This document shows, one piece after another, positions 1 through 11,125 of a stretch of 64,000 nucleotides of DNA (its first letter is position 1; every line of letters starts with the position of its first letter). The position numbers were made by a program, and so were the translations under genes. This DNA is from Atrichornis clamosus (Eukaryota; Chordata; Aves; Passeriformes; Menuridae): the NCBI GenBank assembly GCA_013400975.1, contig WBMZ01010856.1, positions 62,001 to 126,000 of the forward strand, read 5' to 3'. The notes beneath the pieces were generated by a model. That model saw only the letters and a list, made by a program, of their open reading frames with translations. It did not search any database and was not told the origin of the DNA.

Positions 1-227
1 CGCTTACCTAAATCCACCCCCACATCCACACCAGAGTTTTCACTGGTTACAGGAGTCTGCTGCACTTCAAAGCCTTCCCCAATTTGCAGTGTTGCTCTGG
101 GTTGTTAAGCACAGGACCATGTCCTTCTCCAATGTTATCGTCACTGGTATCTTGATGAGTTCAGAGATAAACGCCTCCATAAAGCCTGTCGGCTGCTTCT
201 CCGTTCACCTCTTTATTTTTCAGTGGG

Positions 228-252
228 GAAAAGAACTATTTTAGTTCTTTTC
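228..252. repeat. Perfect 11-bp-arm inverted repeat
   Basis: The arm GAAAAGAACTA (228-238) is followed by a TTT loop and its exact reverse complement (242-252). It would form a short AT-rich hairpin in single-stranded DNA or RNA. A second perfect hairpin starts only 10 bases downstream. No function can be assigned from sequence alone. Confidence 0.85.
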
Positions 253-261
253 ATTTCAATA

Positions 262-283
262 AAAAAAGCAAGATTGCTTTTTT
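262..283. repeat. Perfect 10-bp-arm inverted repeat
   Basis: The arm AAAAAAGCAA (262-271) and its exact reverse complement (274-283) are separated by only GA. An AATAAA hexamer (258-263) overlaps its left edge. A hairpin ending in a T-run resembles an intrinsic terminator, but this is a bird genome, so that reading does not apply. Confidence 0.8.
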
Positions 284-1649
284 AATGGAGCTGGGTTTTT
301 TCCTCTCTGCAAAAACCTCATGGGAGAATGTGGTTAGGAAGAGAGGACTTAACTGTTTTTCTGTTTTGTGGGAGATGTACGGGAGGTGAATGGAGAAGAT
401 TCCAATTAAAATGCCTTTTTTTCTTTGCTCTGTCTTTGGCAAAGTATGTTCGAGGAAGATGAGAAACTGCTCCATTTTAGCAAGGCAAGTACTAACAATA
501 GAAGTCACAGGAGTTAAAGAAAATTGGGTTGGAAAGGCCATAAGTCTGTGCCTTTCTTCCTGTTTAAAGGCAGGATTGACTCACCTTGCTGTGCCTCTGA
601 AAGATCCTTTTCTAAACTGTTCGTGGAAGATTTTTATATCTGGAGAATCCAGATTTCTCATGCACAAGTATTCCTAGTCCTTCTCCATTGGTTTTTTTTT
701 TGGCTAAATATTAAGAATATTTTTGGAATTTCCCCTACTACAGTCAAAGCCCATTCCTTCTTGCCCAGACCACCACAGAAGAACTTATAACTTCTTTTCT
801 GTAGTAATGTTTTTTTTGTAGAGCATTGAGGGCTCCCCATCCCCTTTTTCTAAGCCAAACGGTTCCTGTTTCACCCTTTTCTAGCTCACTGAATTTTCTG
901 TACCTCTGAACATTTCAGCCTGCACTTTCATCCACATGTTTCTGAACTGAGATTCCAGGGCTGGACACAATTCTGGCAGAGCTGGATAAAGAGGAAAACT
1001 TTCTAACTTTGTCTTCTGGGAAGCATGGGGGTTGCTGCAGCGCTGGAGAGTTTGTCTGTTGGCTTTACAGCAATGTCTGACCTCTCTACCTCGTGATCCT
1101 ACCTGCCTCAGCCAGTTACTCTCCAGTTTGCCTTGATGTCAGTGAGCTATTCCAGATGAAATTCAGACGTTGTTTGTCCTTTATTGAATTATGCAGTTTA
1201 ATTTTTTTCTGTAATTTGTCACAACTCCTTTGAATTGTTTCACACTCCCACAACGTGCTCGTGACTCCTCCCAGTTTAGCCCTGTCTGCAGATTCAGTCA
1301 GCATGTTTGTCCCTTCTTTGTTCCCTTGCTGTGCTGGAAGCCTCCAACAGCAGCAGACCAGGGCTGCTGTCTGCAGATGCTGCCTTTTGGTCTGTCAGCA
1401 AGACAATGGAAAAGGCTCCCGGAGGCTGGTTTTTCCTAGCCCCTTCTACCTCATCACGGCTCTAGCTGGTCATGTTTCCACAACTTTCCTATGGCAACAC
1501 CAGTGGGACAGTGAGAAACACCTCCTAAAGTCAGGTTTCACTGATGTTTGTGCTTCTTTACCCACAAGATATCATTATTCCTTTGAAAAGAAATTAGGGT
1601 GGGTTTAAATGATTCAGTTTTCACATACTAGTCTAGAGGGTTACCCATC

Positions 1650-1784
1650 TCATAGAATCATAGAATATTCTAAGTCGGGAGGGATCCACAAAGATCCAGT
1701 CCAACTCTTAAGTGAATGGCCTGTACAGGGATTGAGCCCACGACTTTGGTGTTACTAGCACCATGCTCTGACCAGCTGGGTCCA
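1650..1784 (-). mobile_element. TguSINE1-like SINE (tRNA-Ile head, CR1 tail), degenerate
   Basis: Read on the minus strand, 1784 to about 1717 resembles the body of a tRNA-Ile: a D-arm-like segment, an anticodon region and a B-box-like GGCTCAATCCC (pol III consensus roughly GGTTCGATCCC). The anticodon position reads AGT where the Ile gene would have AAT, consistent with decay. It continues through a linker into a CR1 3' end that finishes in the octamer-type tail ATTCTATGATTCTATGA (about 1666-1650). This tRNA-Ile plus CR1-tail layout is that of TguSINE1, a non-autonomous retroposon of passerine birds thought to be mobilised by CR1 reverse transcriptase. The first few bases of the tRNA head are lost or diverged beyond 1784, and I see no clear target-site duplication. 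It is not a functional tRNA gene. Confidence 0.85.
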
Positions 1785-2251
1785 TCTCCTATTGCTCTGT
1801 GATTTTCAGGTGGTCTGGTGAAAGCTGGCACGTCTCTAACACCACAGCTCCTCCTTCATCTCTCTCAAAAGCCTCTCAAAAGACCCTTCATCCTCTGATG
1901 ATTCACTTGAGGGTATTCTCATGAGGGATGACTTCCCCAGAAACTGGAAACAGATGAAAAAAATAATTTCAAATAAATAAGGAAAGGCTGAACAATTCCA
2001 AACTCACTAAGACCTCTTTGATTTTCTTCCTGTCTTTCCACTCCCCACAGCTCTGCAAAGAAATAAATCTTTTTTTTCTTCCTGACCTACTCCAGGCTCA
2101 GAGGGAGCTGAGGCAGGAGTGATAAAGGCTTGGCTGAGGAATTCAGGAAGGTCAGAAAAATAAGAACCAAAAAGTCAGCAGGGTTGAATTAATACCTGGT
2201 GTTCTGAGCCCTTCTTTGTGAGCTGGTGTTGCGTGGTGTGCTGAAGGCTAT
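1785..2251. other. Non-coding stretch, nothing recognised
   Basis: Unique-looking sequence between the SINE and a MIR-like remnant. No open frame of note, no repeat and no RNA gene is visible. Confidence 0.5.
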
Positions 2252-2380
2252 TCGCTGTGACCTGAGCTCCTGACTGTCACAAATCCTTGGGTACTTTACT
2301 GCCATGCCTCAGTTTCTCTCTCTTTTAAAATGAAATCCATGATTCTGAAGATCTCTGTAGAGAGTTTTGAGGACATGAGG
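2252..2380 (+). mobile_element. MIR/CORE-SINE-like ancient remnant
   Basis: The segment has the order of conserved pieces typical of a MIR: CTGTGACCTGAGC, then an ACTTTAC segment, then ATGCCTCAGTTTCTCTCTC and TTTTAAAATGAAAT, matching the remembered pattern '...TGTGACCTTGGGCAAGTCACTTAACCTC...CCTCAGTTTCC...TGTAAAATGGGG'. The right part (CTGAAGATCTCTGTAGAGAG) is compatible with the avian/reptilian 3' section but is weak. Such elements are very old and immobile. Borders are approximate. Confidence 0.6.
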
Positions 2381-5264
2381 GGTGAGGAGAGACGGGGATT
2401 TAGTGCCCCTGCCCTCAGTGGAGGTTACAGCCTGGGGACCTGAACTGTCCAGTTCAGACCGCTGGGATGGCACTTGTGCTCAGACACATCTCCCTGGGGC
2501 TGGTAAGGAGCTGCCTCTCAGGTTTGGGAGAAGGAAAGACCTGGCTCATCTTTGACTGTTTGCTGCACGGATCAGAGGGTGTGACTAGGTCAGAACTGGC
2601 CCCAAAAAGTCATATGTCCACATAGGCCTCTGTGTGAGTCCTCTTGAAGGTCAGAACAGTCATATACAGCCAAAGTGTTTTGGTTACCTAGAATATAAGA
2701 ATTTTCTACCAGAATGACTTAATTTGACTTGCTTTTAAGGAGTGGCAGACTAACCTTACCAGTCCGTGGAAATATTTCCTATTCCTTCACAATACTATAC
2801 AGTTACCCTTTTTTCCTGGGCAGGTGTTTCTGTGCATGTGTCAGAGGCATTTGTCCTGCTTCATTAGTCAAATTTATTTTCTTTCTAAAGCGAAAATGCA
2901 ACGGATGTAAATGAGCACCTCATATTTCTTTTGGGCTAGAGCCATCTCAGAGCTGGGGCTGAGCAGCTGCTGCTGTGTCATATAACAGAAATCACAGCCC
3001 TGCTCTTGCAGCTACCCAGATTAAATCTCTGGCAAATTAAATCAGCCCCAAACTCTTTATACTGTTGCTGCACAGCCAGGGACCATTAGATAACGAAATG
3101 GGGAGAATAATGAGCTTGGTCAGAGGTATTCCCCAGCCCATCAAAATCCCACTGCTGAGACATGCCTGGGCATACAAGCGTGCAGCTCTGCATCTCTCCC
3201 TCTCCGTGAGATACCTGTCAGCTGTGCTCTGCCTGCATGAAGGGTGTTGCTGGAGGCAGCAGCAACTCCTTTGCTTCTCCTTTATCATCTTTTTCCCCCA
3301 GGGTGTCACAGGGATCACGCAGAGCTGCCCTGTGGTCTGGGGAGAGTAATGGACTGGTCTGGACAGTGCCTAAATCTGCACTGCCATCTTCGTGTCTCCC
3401 GGGAGGGAGGTGCAGCTGTCAGTGCTGGTGGCAGTCACGTTCTGGCTGGGAGATGGGCCCGAACGGGATGGATTGCTCTCAGGTAGATCCCGTAAAACCG
3501 AGTGTCGGACTAAACTGCAGTCTCAATCAGTAACATAAATACACTGCTCACTTGGCCCTGAGAAGGTGGGAACTGTGGGAAAAAATAGGCATTATGGTTA
3601 TTTGTCGTCACATTGCACCGAAGTAAAATATTGGGCTTTCCCAGCAGTTTGGAGGCTTAAAGATCATTTAGGTCCACTTTTGAAAAATAATTAAGCTGGG
3701 ACAAATTTCTTTGAACATCCTTGTTTTGCAGTGAAAAAGGACTTATCCATCATCACAGAATTTAAAGTGGTTTGGTTACCTTAATACCAAGGCCAAATTT
3801 GCTCGGCAATCAGGCACAGGTTGTATTGCAGAACCATAACACATCTTCTCCTTTCTGCACTATGTTATTGAGGTGCCCGGGGAGGAGAGGAATCTTGCAG
3901 CAGCAAGCGTGAGTGCAGTGAGACAATTGTGCAAACAAAGACTTGCCTCAGTCACTGATCACACCCGCTTGAAGACGATTCCGGAATTTAAATCACAGCA
4001 GATGAGGGTGGCAGCTTTTAACTGGGGAAGCCTCACACTTTAATTGCAGAACTTGGAGCAAGAATAAATCCTGAGGTGAGTTTGGATGAGCCACCCCAGC
4101 AGCCTGGAGCGCACTGCTTGTTCACCTAACTCTCCAGTGGTGCCGTTCTTCTCTCCTCGCCTTATGCTGATCTAACAGCTGGCCTGGAAAAGGGAATTTC
4201 CCCTGTCACTTAACTCTAACTTTTTTTTCCACTTTTCTACAATGTCTCCATTTTCCTAGCACTTACCTTTGCTCACCCTGCTCCACTTCTTCCTCTCTAG
4301 GCAGTCCCAAACATCTTGACTCCTCTCAGAGGCAGCAACCACCTTCAAGGGTCAAAGTGTTGCAGGGAGGGAGGCAGTTTTACAGTCCCTTTCCTTATTA
4401 TAAGGACTCAAGGGCTTTCCTTCCTTGGCTGAGACTTGCTGCTGAAATATCTGGTAGTCCAATTTGTTTATCTGGCTGCTGGCCTTTGAAGGATGTGCTG
4501 CCACAGAGTTGTCATGAGAGCTGCTGGCCAGAGCAAATGAGAACAAATGAGAGGCGGAGAGATTATGGCCTGAGCAGCAGCAATCCTGCCAAAACCAGGC
4601 CCCATGTCCAATAGCTCTTAAACTGTCTAACGATTCAGGCTAAAGGAGAAGCCTCACAAGAGGTACTGGCAAACAGCAGCTCTGCCCAATTCACCTTCCA
4701 AGGGCAGCTCCACAAACTGCTCTTCCAAGTTGCCGCAGGCTCTGAGCAATCAAGCAGAGCAAGGCACTGCTCCTGTCTTGTGGCACAGCATCACCTCTCC
4801 ACGCCCAGGAGAAAGGTGTGTCACCACCTGCAGGGGTGGTGTGATGGGCACTGAGGGCTGGAGGTGGGAGCCAGGGCGAGATGATGGCATCTGACACCCC
4901 TGCTTACGGGGTCCTCTGCAGCTCTCAGTCAGTCTGCTTCTTCAGAGCTGCCAGGCTGAATCAGCCTTGTGAGAGGTGCTGTCTCTTTTTCTAAGCCTTT
5001 TCTGTGTGAGAGGAAGGAAAGGTAAAGCCTGGAGAGGAGGAATGATGATGGGATCAAAGCCTGCAAGCAAGAGCAGGGATCAGCTTCCCAAGGGAGCTTC
5101 CCAAAGGCAAAGAAAAACTGCAGAGCCAGACTCTGTGGAGAGGGATGTTTACAAAAGGTGTTTCTGAAGACATCTGAAGGAATTATCAGAGGTTAATGCC
5201 AACCTTTTCTATAAATTTGTTGTATAGGTATCTTGCTGAAATTGAGAATTACAGTAACCTGGAA
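2381..5264. other. Non-coding stretch, no supported gene
   Basis: Several open frames of 60-98 codons overlap on both strands (for example 3037-3318 minus against 3065-3349 plus), a pattern expected by chance in locally GC-richer DNA. A strong-looking splice acceptor tract lies at about 3279-3301 (TTTTTCCCCCAG), but I found no matching donor with a persuasive frame. About 3.6-4.08 kb is AT-leaning with few repeats and could be conserved non-coding DNA, which I cannot test here. Confidence 0.5.
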
Positions 5265-5395
5265 TAAGGAGATAAAACCGAGGTACAGGAAGGGGAATGG
5301 CTCCTCCAGGGCCACAAGGTGTGGCAGTGCTGAGACAGGGTTTGGTTTCCTGCTAGTGCCCTGAGTGACCAAGATGCTGTGGAGCTCTTGTTTTA
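5265..5395 (-). mobile_element. MIR-like ancient SINE remnant
   Basis: On the plus strand it reads as the reverse complement of a MIR core: AAAACCGAGGTACAGGAAGG, then GGCCACAAGGTGTGGCAGTG, then a poor match to GGGATTTGAACCC, then a stretch ending CTGAGTGACCAAGATGCTGTG. This follows the remembered pattern 'GAAACTGAGGCACAGAGAGGTTAAG...CAAGGTCACACAG...GTGGCAGAGCTGGGATT...'. It is strongly diverged, with approximate ends and no open frame. Confidence 0.6.
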
Positions 5396-7235
5396 GTCTA
5401 TGGAAAGATTTGGTTTACTAATTGTACTTTTGTCACATGGAGTGGGACTGCCTGTGTCTCTTTGATGTCTTTCACATGTTTTAAAATAAGAAAAGTATTT
5501 ATAATGTGACTATAAAACCAGAATTCCCTGAGTGAGACAGGAAGCTCAGGCTTTTATCTGCCATTTTAGAGTCTATTTCTCCAGAAAGTGGAACATAAAG
5601 TTAGTTGGCCTCAGAAAAGAACTTTTTAAAAAAAGTTCTATTGTCTTTCAAATCCACCTCCCCTCCCAGGGAGAGGGGATCAAAGGGACACAGTTATCTA
5701 AGTGTATGAAATGGATGAGTTCAGGTAGGTTGAGAGTTTTTTTAAATCTCATTATTTTAGTATAAGCCCTCAAAGCTATCTCAAGGAAAGCAAGAGGAAA
5801 CCTGCATCAACCCTCAAAGCTTGATGGAAGTAAACATGGTAGATTATTCATTAGTTTCTTATAGATACAAAGGAAAACAAATTAGGCTGTTCACAGAAAA
5901 TTTGTCTCTTTGATTAGTAAGTCAAAATGTCCTGCTTCCTACCTCTTCCTTAGCATAGAGGTCACAGCTGTGCCAGTGCACACGGGATGTCAGGGAAAGA
6001 AAGGATTGGGATCTGATAGGAAGGCAACAGCCCTTTCTGAGTATGACAGAGAGAGCCTAGAAGGAAGGAGGAAACAGGAGGAATTATCAAACTCTCCTGC
6101 ATCAGAGAACCGGTTCTCTTTATTTTCACGGTACATACTGAAAATCACTAAGAAAGTTTTTCTTATTTTCCCACAGCACCCTTCTTCTGTATTTAAGGGA
6201 AGAAAAATATTAGAAAAGAATGGAATGAGGAATTGTAACTTCACAAGGTTGTCTAATCTTAGAGAGGTGGAGGTGATGAAATATCTAATAAACAGTTCAG
6301 AAGACCAGAGCAGGAACCAATGCCCAATAACTTTTCACTCCAATATTTCTGAAAGGCAGATCTACATTAGTCTTTCCCCACCCTGATTTACTCTTCACAT
6401 GGGGGTCTGGTCTCAAAACATTCTGGGAAGGGTCGGAAAAAGGAAAGAAATGTGTATTTTTTTTTTGATGGTCAGTCATCACTTCTAGTTGTCACCCTAC
6501 AAATGAGTGATCTCTTTAAAGCTTGATTCACAGTTCATCTGCTGGTGTTCCTTAGAAACTAATTTTTTAAATCCTACATTTTTCAGTGTGCTGGCAGATA
6601 AACATGAAAGGTACCTGATAAGTCTGCAAACACTTCTGGTGAAGAAGGGATAGGTTGCACTAAAGTATGATGATGTAATTCTTGATGAGCTGAGATTTTG
6701 GGGGAACTTGTTTGGTGTGGGATGTACAGATCCTAATAGCCATGATGCTTTTCAATATTTGAGTCTCCTCTTTCTGAGTGAAGTCAGTTTGCATCAGAAA
6801 AATGGGTAAGTCGGGAATGCAGAAGCAATACTAACTTTTTGCTCTGCATCCCTCGATGTAGCAGGGCAGTGATGAAGCTGAAGGACAGGTAACCCTCTGG
6901 AAGGCTGCCTCGTGCCTGGGGCACGAGCAGGCAGCAGCACCAGGGCTGCAGGATGGCTCCAGGGACCAGGGGATGAAAGCTAACTTTCCATATGGTTTGC
7001 CACATAGAAATAAAGAAAGAAAAAAAGCAAGCATGTTAGGACAGATGAGGTTCCTGATTTTCTTGAATGGCCAATATGCGTGTGAAAAATCTGTGTGGAA
7101 ATTTAGCACCACAGAAGCACCAGAAAAGGCAATATTTCTACTTTCCATCCGACTCCTATTGCCTTGGGGACGCTCATTCTATACTTGCCAAGCAAACCAT
7201 TTGATTAAGTGCTGAACTTGAAAAAAAGTAAATTG
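5396..7235. other. Non-coding stretch, no supported gene
   Basis: The longest open frame is 158 codons (5910-6386, plus). It is Ser/Lys/Arg/Asn-rich with no domain I recognise, and it is opposed by an 84-codon frame on the minus strand. It contains a perfect 10-bp-arm AT hairpin (5618-5639, listed separately) and a run of 10 T at 6457-6466. Confidence 0.5.
5618..5639. repeat. Perfect 10-bp-arm AT-rich inverted repeat
   Basis: AGAACTTTTT (5618-5627) is followed after AA by its exact reverse complement (5630-5639). The arms are mostly homopolymer, so chance formation is plausible. Confidence 0.75.
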
Positions 7236-7306
7236 CCTATTTAAACATGTTAAGCACAACCTGTCACCTACTTAGGTGCTATTTAAACATAACCTATTTA
7301 AATATG
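7236..7306 (+). repeat. Three direct copies of a CTATTTAAACAT-type motif
   Basis: CCTATTTAAACATG (7236-7249), GCTATTTAAACATA (7278-7291) and CCTATTTAAATATG (7293-7306) are near-identical 14-mers on the same strand. A small inverted repeat, CACCTA..TAGGTG, sits between the first two (about 7266-7278). The spacing is irregular, so this is not a simple tandem array. The shared TTTAAA core could serve AT-rich binding factors, but that is inference. Confidence 0.7.
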
Positions 7307-8460
7307 CCTTCACCTAAGTCTATGTGCATCTTGTTTCATGCCACATACCTTGTAAATGAAAAGACTTATAATAACCAAAATGAGGTGATAAAATACAAAT
7401 ACCACCAGCTTTGCTTAAAAAATGCAATGAACAGTCATGTGGGGTTTCAAATATGTCATAGTGCCAGTCTGTGGCATTCATTGATGTCTGAGAGAAAAGG
7501 AAATTCATTAACACAGCTTCACAGCTGGCACCTGTACTGCATGACCAGCATTGCTCTTTGTCAGAGACTTTAAAATGTTTGCACCTCCCCTTTATTTCAC
7601 CAGATGCCTGAATTTGTCTTCTGTATTATCTGTCGAGTTCAAAACATGCCTGAAAAAGGAAGCAGGGACCAGATGTAGATCATCTTTATTACTTGTCCTG
7701 TGTTCCTGTACAATGTTTGTGTAGACCAACAGGATAATCCTATTCTGTATCTCCTTGCAGAGGCAGGGGCTGTTCTGTTCCCCCTTCACACCCTCTTACA
7801 GGTCTAAGTCCAGAAAAGCTGGGCTTTGCAGTCTGGGAGGTGTCAGTGTGTCCTGGGGTTGGCCAGCCGTGCAGCCGTGGGTTGGGACAACGGTGTCCAG
7901 CTGTGGTGTGGCCTTGCACTGAGGTCTGAGTCAACCATCTGGCTTGGGTTTTCCCACTCACACTTGGTCCTTTACACTGAGCTTGCAAGTTCTCTGTACT
8001 CCTGTCCGGGCCTGCGAGAGAATGGAGTGCAGTGACTTTGTCCAGAGCAGCTACACGCTGCCACGACAGAGCTAACAGTGCCACACAAAACATTCCAACA
8101 GCATCTTCTCCAGGATAGGAATGAAAGAGGCTTGGACCATGAGTTTTAGTCACGCTGTGGATTAAAAATTGAGGTTTGTGTGAAGAAGATGATTTTTTTC
8201 CCTTATCGTATGGCTCCTCGTGGGAGTCCAGACAGGCAGATGGTCTTTGCTCTCTGTAGCTGTCTGTATGAGAACATGAAGGGTGATTTATTACCATTTT
8301 CATTAACTGCTCGTAATGCAAAGAGGAAATGTTAGTAGTCACTCCTCCCTAGAGGAGAGGTGATGCTTGACCTTCTCTTGAAAGAGGGAAGGAAGGAGGA
8401 GAAATGCTAAGAGAGGATGTTCTGCTGGGATGCTGTCATTGGTAACAGCAATGACCTTTT
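7307..8460. other. Non-coding stretch holding the longest ATG open frame (200 codons)
   Basis: The minus-strand frame 8342-7740 encodes 200 codons. Its predicted product is rich in Ser, Thr, His, Pro and Gln, with no signal peptide, membrane span or motif I recognise. Local GC enrichment at 7.8-8.05 kb lowers stop-codon frequency, and a 69-codon plus-strand frame (7826-8035) overlaps it. I treat it as non-coding by default and list it as a finding. Confidence 0.45.
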
Positions 8461-8468
8461 CCCTGTGG

Positions 8469-8481
8469 TCAGCAGGTGGCA
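8469..8481 (+). promoter_or_regulatory. CTCF-like core motif (candidate)
   Basis: TCAGCAGGTGGCA matches the CTCF core CCASYAGRKGGCR at 12 of 13 positions, the first C being T. A single 13-bp match is expected by chance now and then in 64 kb, so this is a candidate binding site only. Confidence 0.35.
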
Positions 8482-10857
8482 TTATGAAGATAAATTACTT
8501 CAACTTTCAAGTTTAAAGATCTTTGTGCCGAGCAAGAAAATAAAAAAAAAAAACAAAAACTTCCAGAAGTCAAACAGTATTGCAACTTCAGTTCGTGTTT
8601 TCCAATTCCTTTATGAAAATAGTTGCTGTGCATGGAAATGCGAGGCACCTATTGTAATTTGACAGCTTAAACTGGCTGGTGATGGATATATTGTAGAAAA
8701 TTTTACTTGCAAGGTTACACCAAAATACTCTGTCATTCTAGTAAGAATGGGAGTAACTGGGAGGGTCCAGGCACTTCTGTCCTTAGGGGTCACTGCCACT
8801 AAAAAAAGCAAGAATTTCTTTCCCCCGCTCCGAATTGAATCTCAGTCTGTTTGGGAAGGGTAATCAGTGACAGTACATATGGTTCCACTCCATCCATACC
8901 CATTTTCACTTCTAGCACTATGCACTCAGTAGTACCTTAAGGTCGATATAAAATAGAGCCTGCAGAATTGCCATGGTGATGGCTGCAATTCCTCCCTTGT
9001 GGTTCCAAGTGATCTGGAAGGGCAGCTCTGACAGGTACTTTCTAATTTACTGCTCAACCTCATTTTCTGCCTGTGGAGTTTATAGGGAAGGTCACTCTTC
9101 ACATCTCATTTCTTTAACATTGTCCTTACTCTCTTCATTGCAAAGCAAAAGTGGGATCAAATGATCAGGCGATGAGGGAAAGAAGAGCAAACATTTTTGA
9201 GCAGCTATGGACCTTCTCCTGTTTTAGATGTTGATATTCGGTGCCTGTTAGATTTCTGCAGGAGTGTGAACAAAGACACGGGAAGAAGGACATGCGCTCA
9301 AAGAATGTGGACATGGAGTACTGTGTTGCAAAGAGCAGTCTCGGCCATTAGCAGCTGGCTTTGGTCTCTGAAGAACAATGTATCTGCTGGTAATTAAACT
9401 GTGGGGTGTGTAGGCTGCCACTGGAGTGGGGCAGATCGCAGTGGTGGGTCACCACGTCCACCCCAGCTAGGATTGCCTCTGCAGGTGCTTCCCGAAATGT
9501 GCCTACAGGGAGCTGAGTGCAGACCAAGCACAGACCTGCACCACTCTCCCAGCTAAAGAGGCCAGCCAGGATCTCAGGGTTCTGTGATGTGGAGGGAGCC
9601 TTCAAGAGAATGCCCAGTCTCTGGTATCTCATACTGTGGGATGAGAGTGTTGCAGGTGCATCTCCAAGCTCAGACTGGCTCATCTTGCTCATTCCCCTTA
9701 GGCACTCCCTGTAGAAAGCATCCTTAACTTCACCAGTGTGAATCAGGAGCAAGAGCTATGGTTCCCAGGCTGGCCAGGTTAGGAGACTGGGGTGCAGATT
9801 TCAAATACTGTCATGTGTGTTGATCTGGGGTCTTGAAGAGAAAGGCTGCACCTTTCTTGGGAATGAAAGGGATCAATCTTGCTTGGAATAGGTTGCAATA
9901 GAATTTAGGAGGGGCTCCATGCTGATTTTCTTACCTCTGCACCCTCCCACATCTTGTCGTCAGCCTTACACACTTTTCCTTTTCTGGGCTTATTAGAATC
10001 AATTGCCTTAATATTAAAATTCTTTCCAGAGCTGAAGGAGTTAACTGTTTACACTGAGGACAGCACTCTCGTTTTCATTTTATTTTTTACATTTTAAATG
10101 ACAGTGAATACCCTGAGAGTCACAGAGCTGATATTTAGTTGGTCCTAAGTACTGAGACTTAGAAAGCCTCCAGTGCTGGGGGCAATCAGTGACACTGCAA
10201 GGGCTGCAGAGGGAGATGGACTTGGTTCTAATGTTTGAGGTGAGACACAGGTGATTTGCATCCTAACAGCACAAAACACACGGAAAAGAAACTCTAGTGC
10301 TTAATGGCCTTTTATTTGATAAGTAAGAGCCTCAACAGGACGGCCGAGCTGGCCATGACGAGGATGATGTGCTCTCCAGACCAGGCACTGCTCAGGAGCA
10401 CCCACCATCTCTGTGCTCTGCAAGTAGGTCATTAGGAAGCGTCCTGAAACTGAAAAGCAGACCAAGGTGGATTATGCTAGTCTTCATTCCTGAGTTGCCT
10501 GCCCCAGCCCAGGGAATTATTTTTCTCATAGTATAATAACCAATCATTCCCAAATGCATGACTTGAAAGGTCTTTAGGCTACGTGCCAGGATATTGGAAC
10601 TAATAGGAAGCCCCAGGATGGGGATGGATGGGGTTGGTTGCAGCCTGGGGATATGAGTTTGTGCACGCATCATTTCAGAGAGAGAAAGCAGTGTGCTTAG
10701 ACTCAAATTTACCATTGAAATGCTCTAAACCCATTTTCAAACCAACAACATAATTTAAAAGGCCTTGCGGTGCCTGGGATGACTCAAGCAAACATTCTCC
10801 CTCCCTCTTTTCCTGTGTCACTCACATCTCACCTTGACTGCAGGTGGCTGGATGTGA
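8482..10857. other. Non-coding stretch, no supported gene
   Basis: It contains an A12 run (8542-8553), a perfect octamer motif ATTTGCAT at 10254-10261, and overlapping chance open frames up to 134 codons (9348-9752, minus). No domain or splice structure is visible. Confidence 0.5.
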
Positions 10858-11125
10858 TGGATCGGGGAGGAAGGGGACAGCGGGGGACGGCTGCTGTGAC
10901 AGCGAGGGGACCGCTGCCAAACGTGAGGGCTGCAGCCCCGAGGCTTCTCCCCCCGGGCACGGCTCAGAGGAGCAGGGTCGGCTGCACGGGGAGCGAGGCT
11001 GGGGACGGGGAGCTGCGGGGTGTCCCCAGCCGGGTGGTGCCTGCTGTGCTGGCTGCCATCAGCCCGGGCTGCGAGCGCTGCTCGGCGCTCCCCAACTTTC
11101 TGTCAGCGAGCGCAGGTGCTCCGCT
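10858..11125. promoter_or_regulatory. CpG-rich patch, candidate promoter or CpG island
   Basis: By hand count, 10861-11100 is about 73% G+C (73 C, 102 G) with 20 CpG dinucleotides, an observed/expected ratio near 0.65. A few more CpGs run to about 11125. Flanking DNA is AT-leaning and CpG-poor, so the patch stands out sharply. Its length (about 260-270 bp) is short for a classical island. A GTAAGT donor-like hexamer follows at 11272-11277, and an AT-rich TTATATCG lies at about 11177. Two open frames (10770-11168 and 10844-11158, plus) cross it in different frames and look like composition artefacts. It could be the promoter or first exon of an unannotated transcript, a distal alternative promoter, or a GC-rich relic. 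Confidence 0.5.

Larger units (their letters stand above)
1..1649. other. Non-coding stretch, no supported gene
   Basis: Apart from two hairpins annotated separately (228-252 and 262-283), I see nothing that supports a gene. A 117-codon open frame at 1255-1608 (plus) is rich in Cys, Ser and Leu, overlaps another open frame on the same strand, has no recognisable domain and is not flanked by convincing splice sites. A run of 10 T lies at 692-701. Confidence 0.55.

Noticed and set aside
262..283. Intrinsic (Rho-independent) terminator
   Set aside because: A hairpin plus T-run resembles one, but the window is avian nuclear DNA, where such terminators do not operate.
1717..1784. tRNA-Ile gene on the minus strand
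   Set aside because: The tRNA-like part is diverged, has a changed anticodon, lacks an intact 5' end and is fused to a CR1 tail, so it is a SINE head and not a tRNA gene.
5910..6386. 158-codon plus-strand open frame
   Set aside because: No domain, signal or repeat pattern, opposed by another frame, and no splice context. Chance is the simplest reading.
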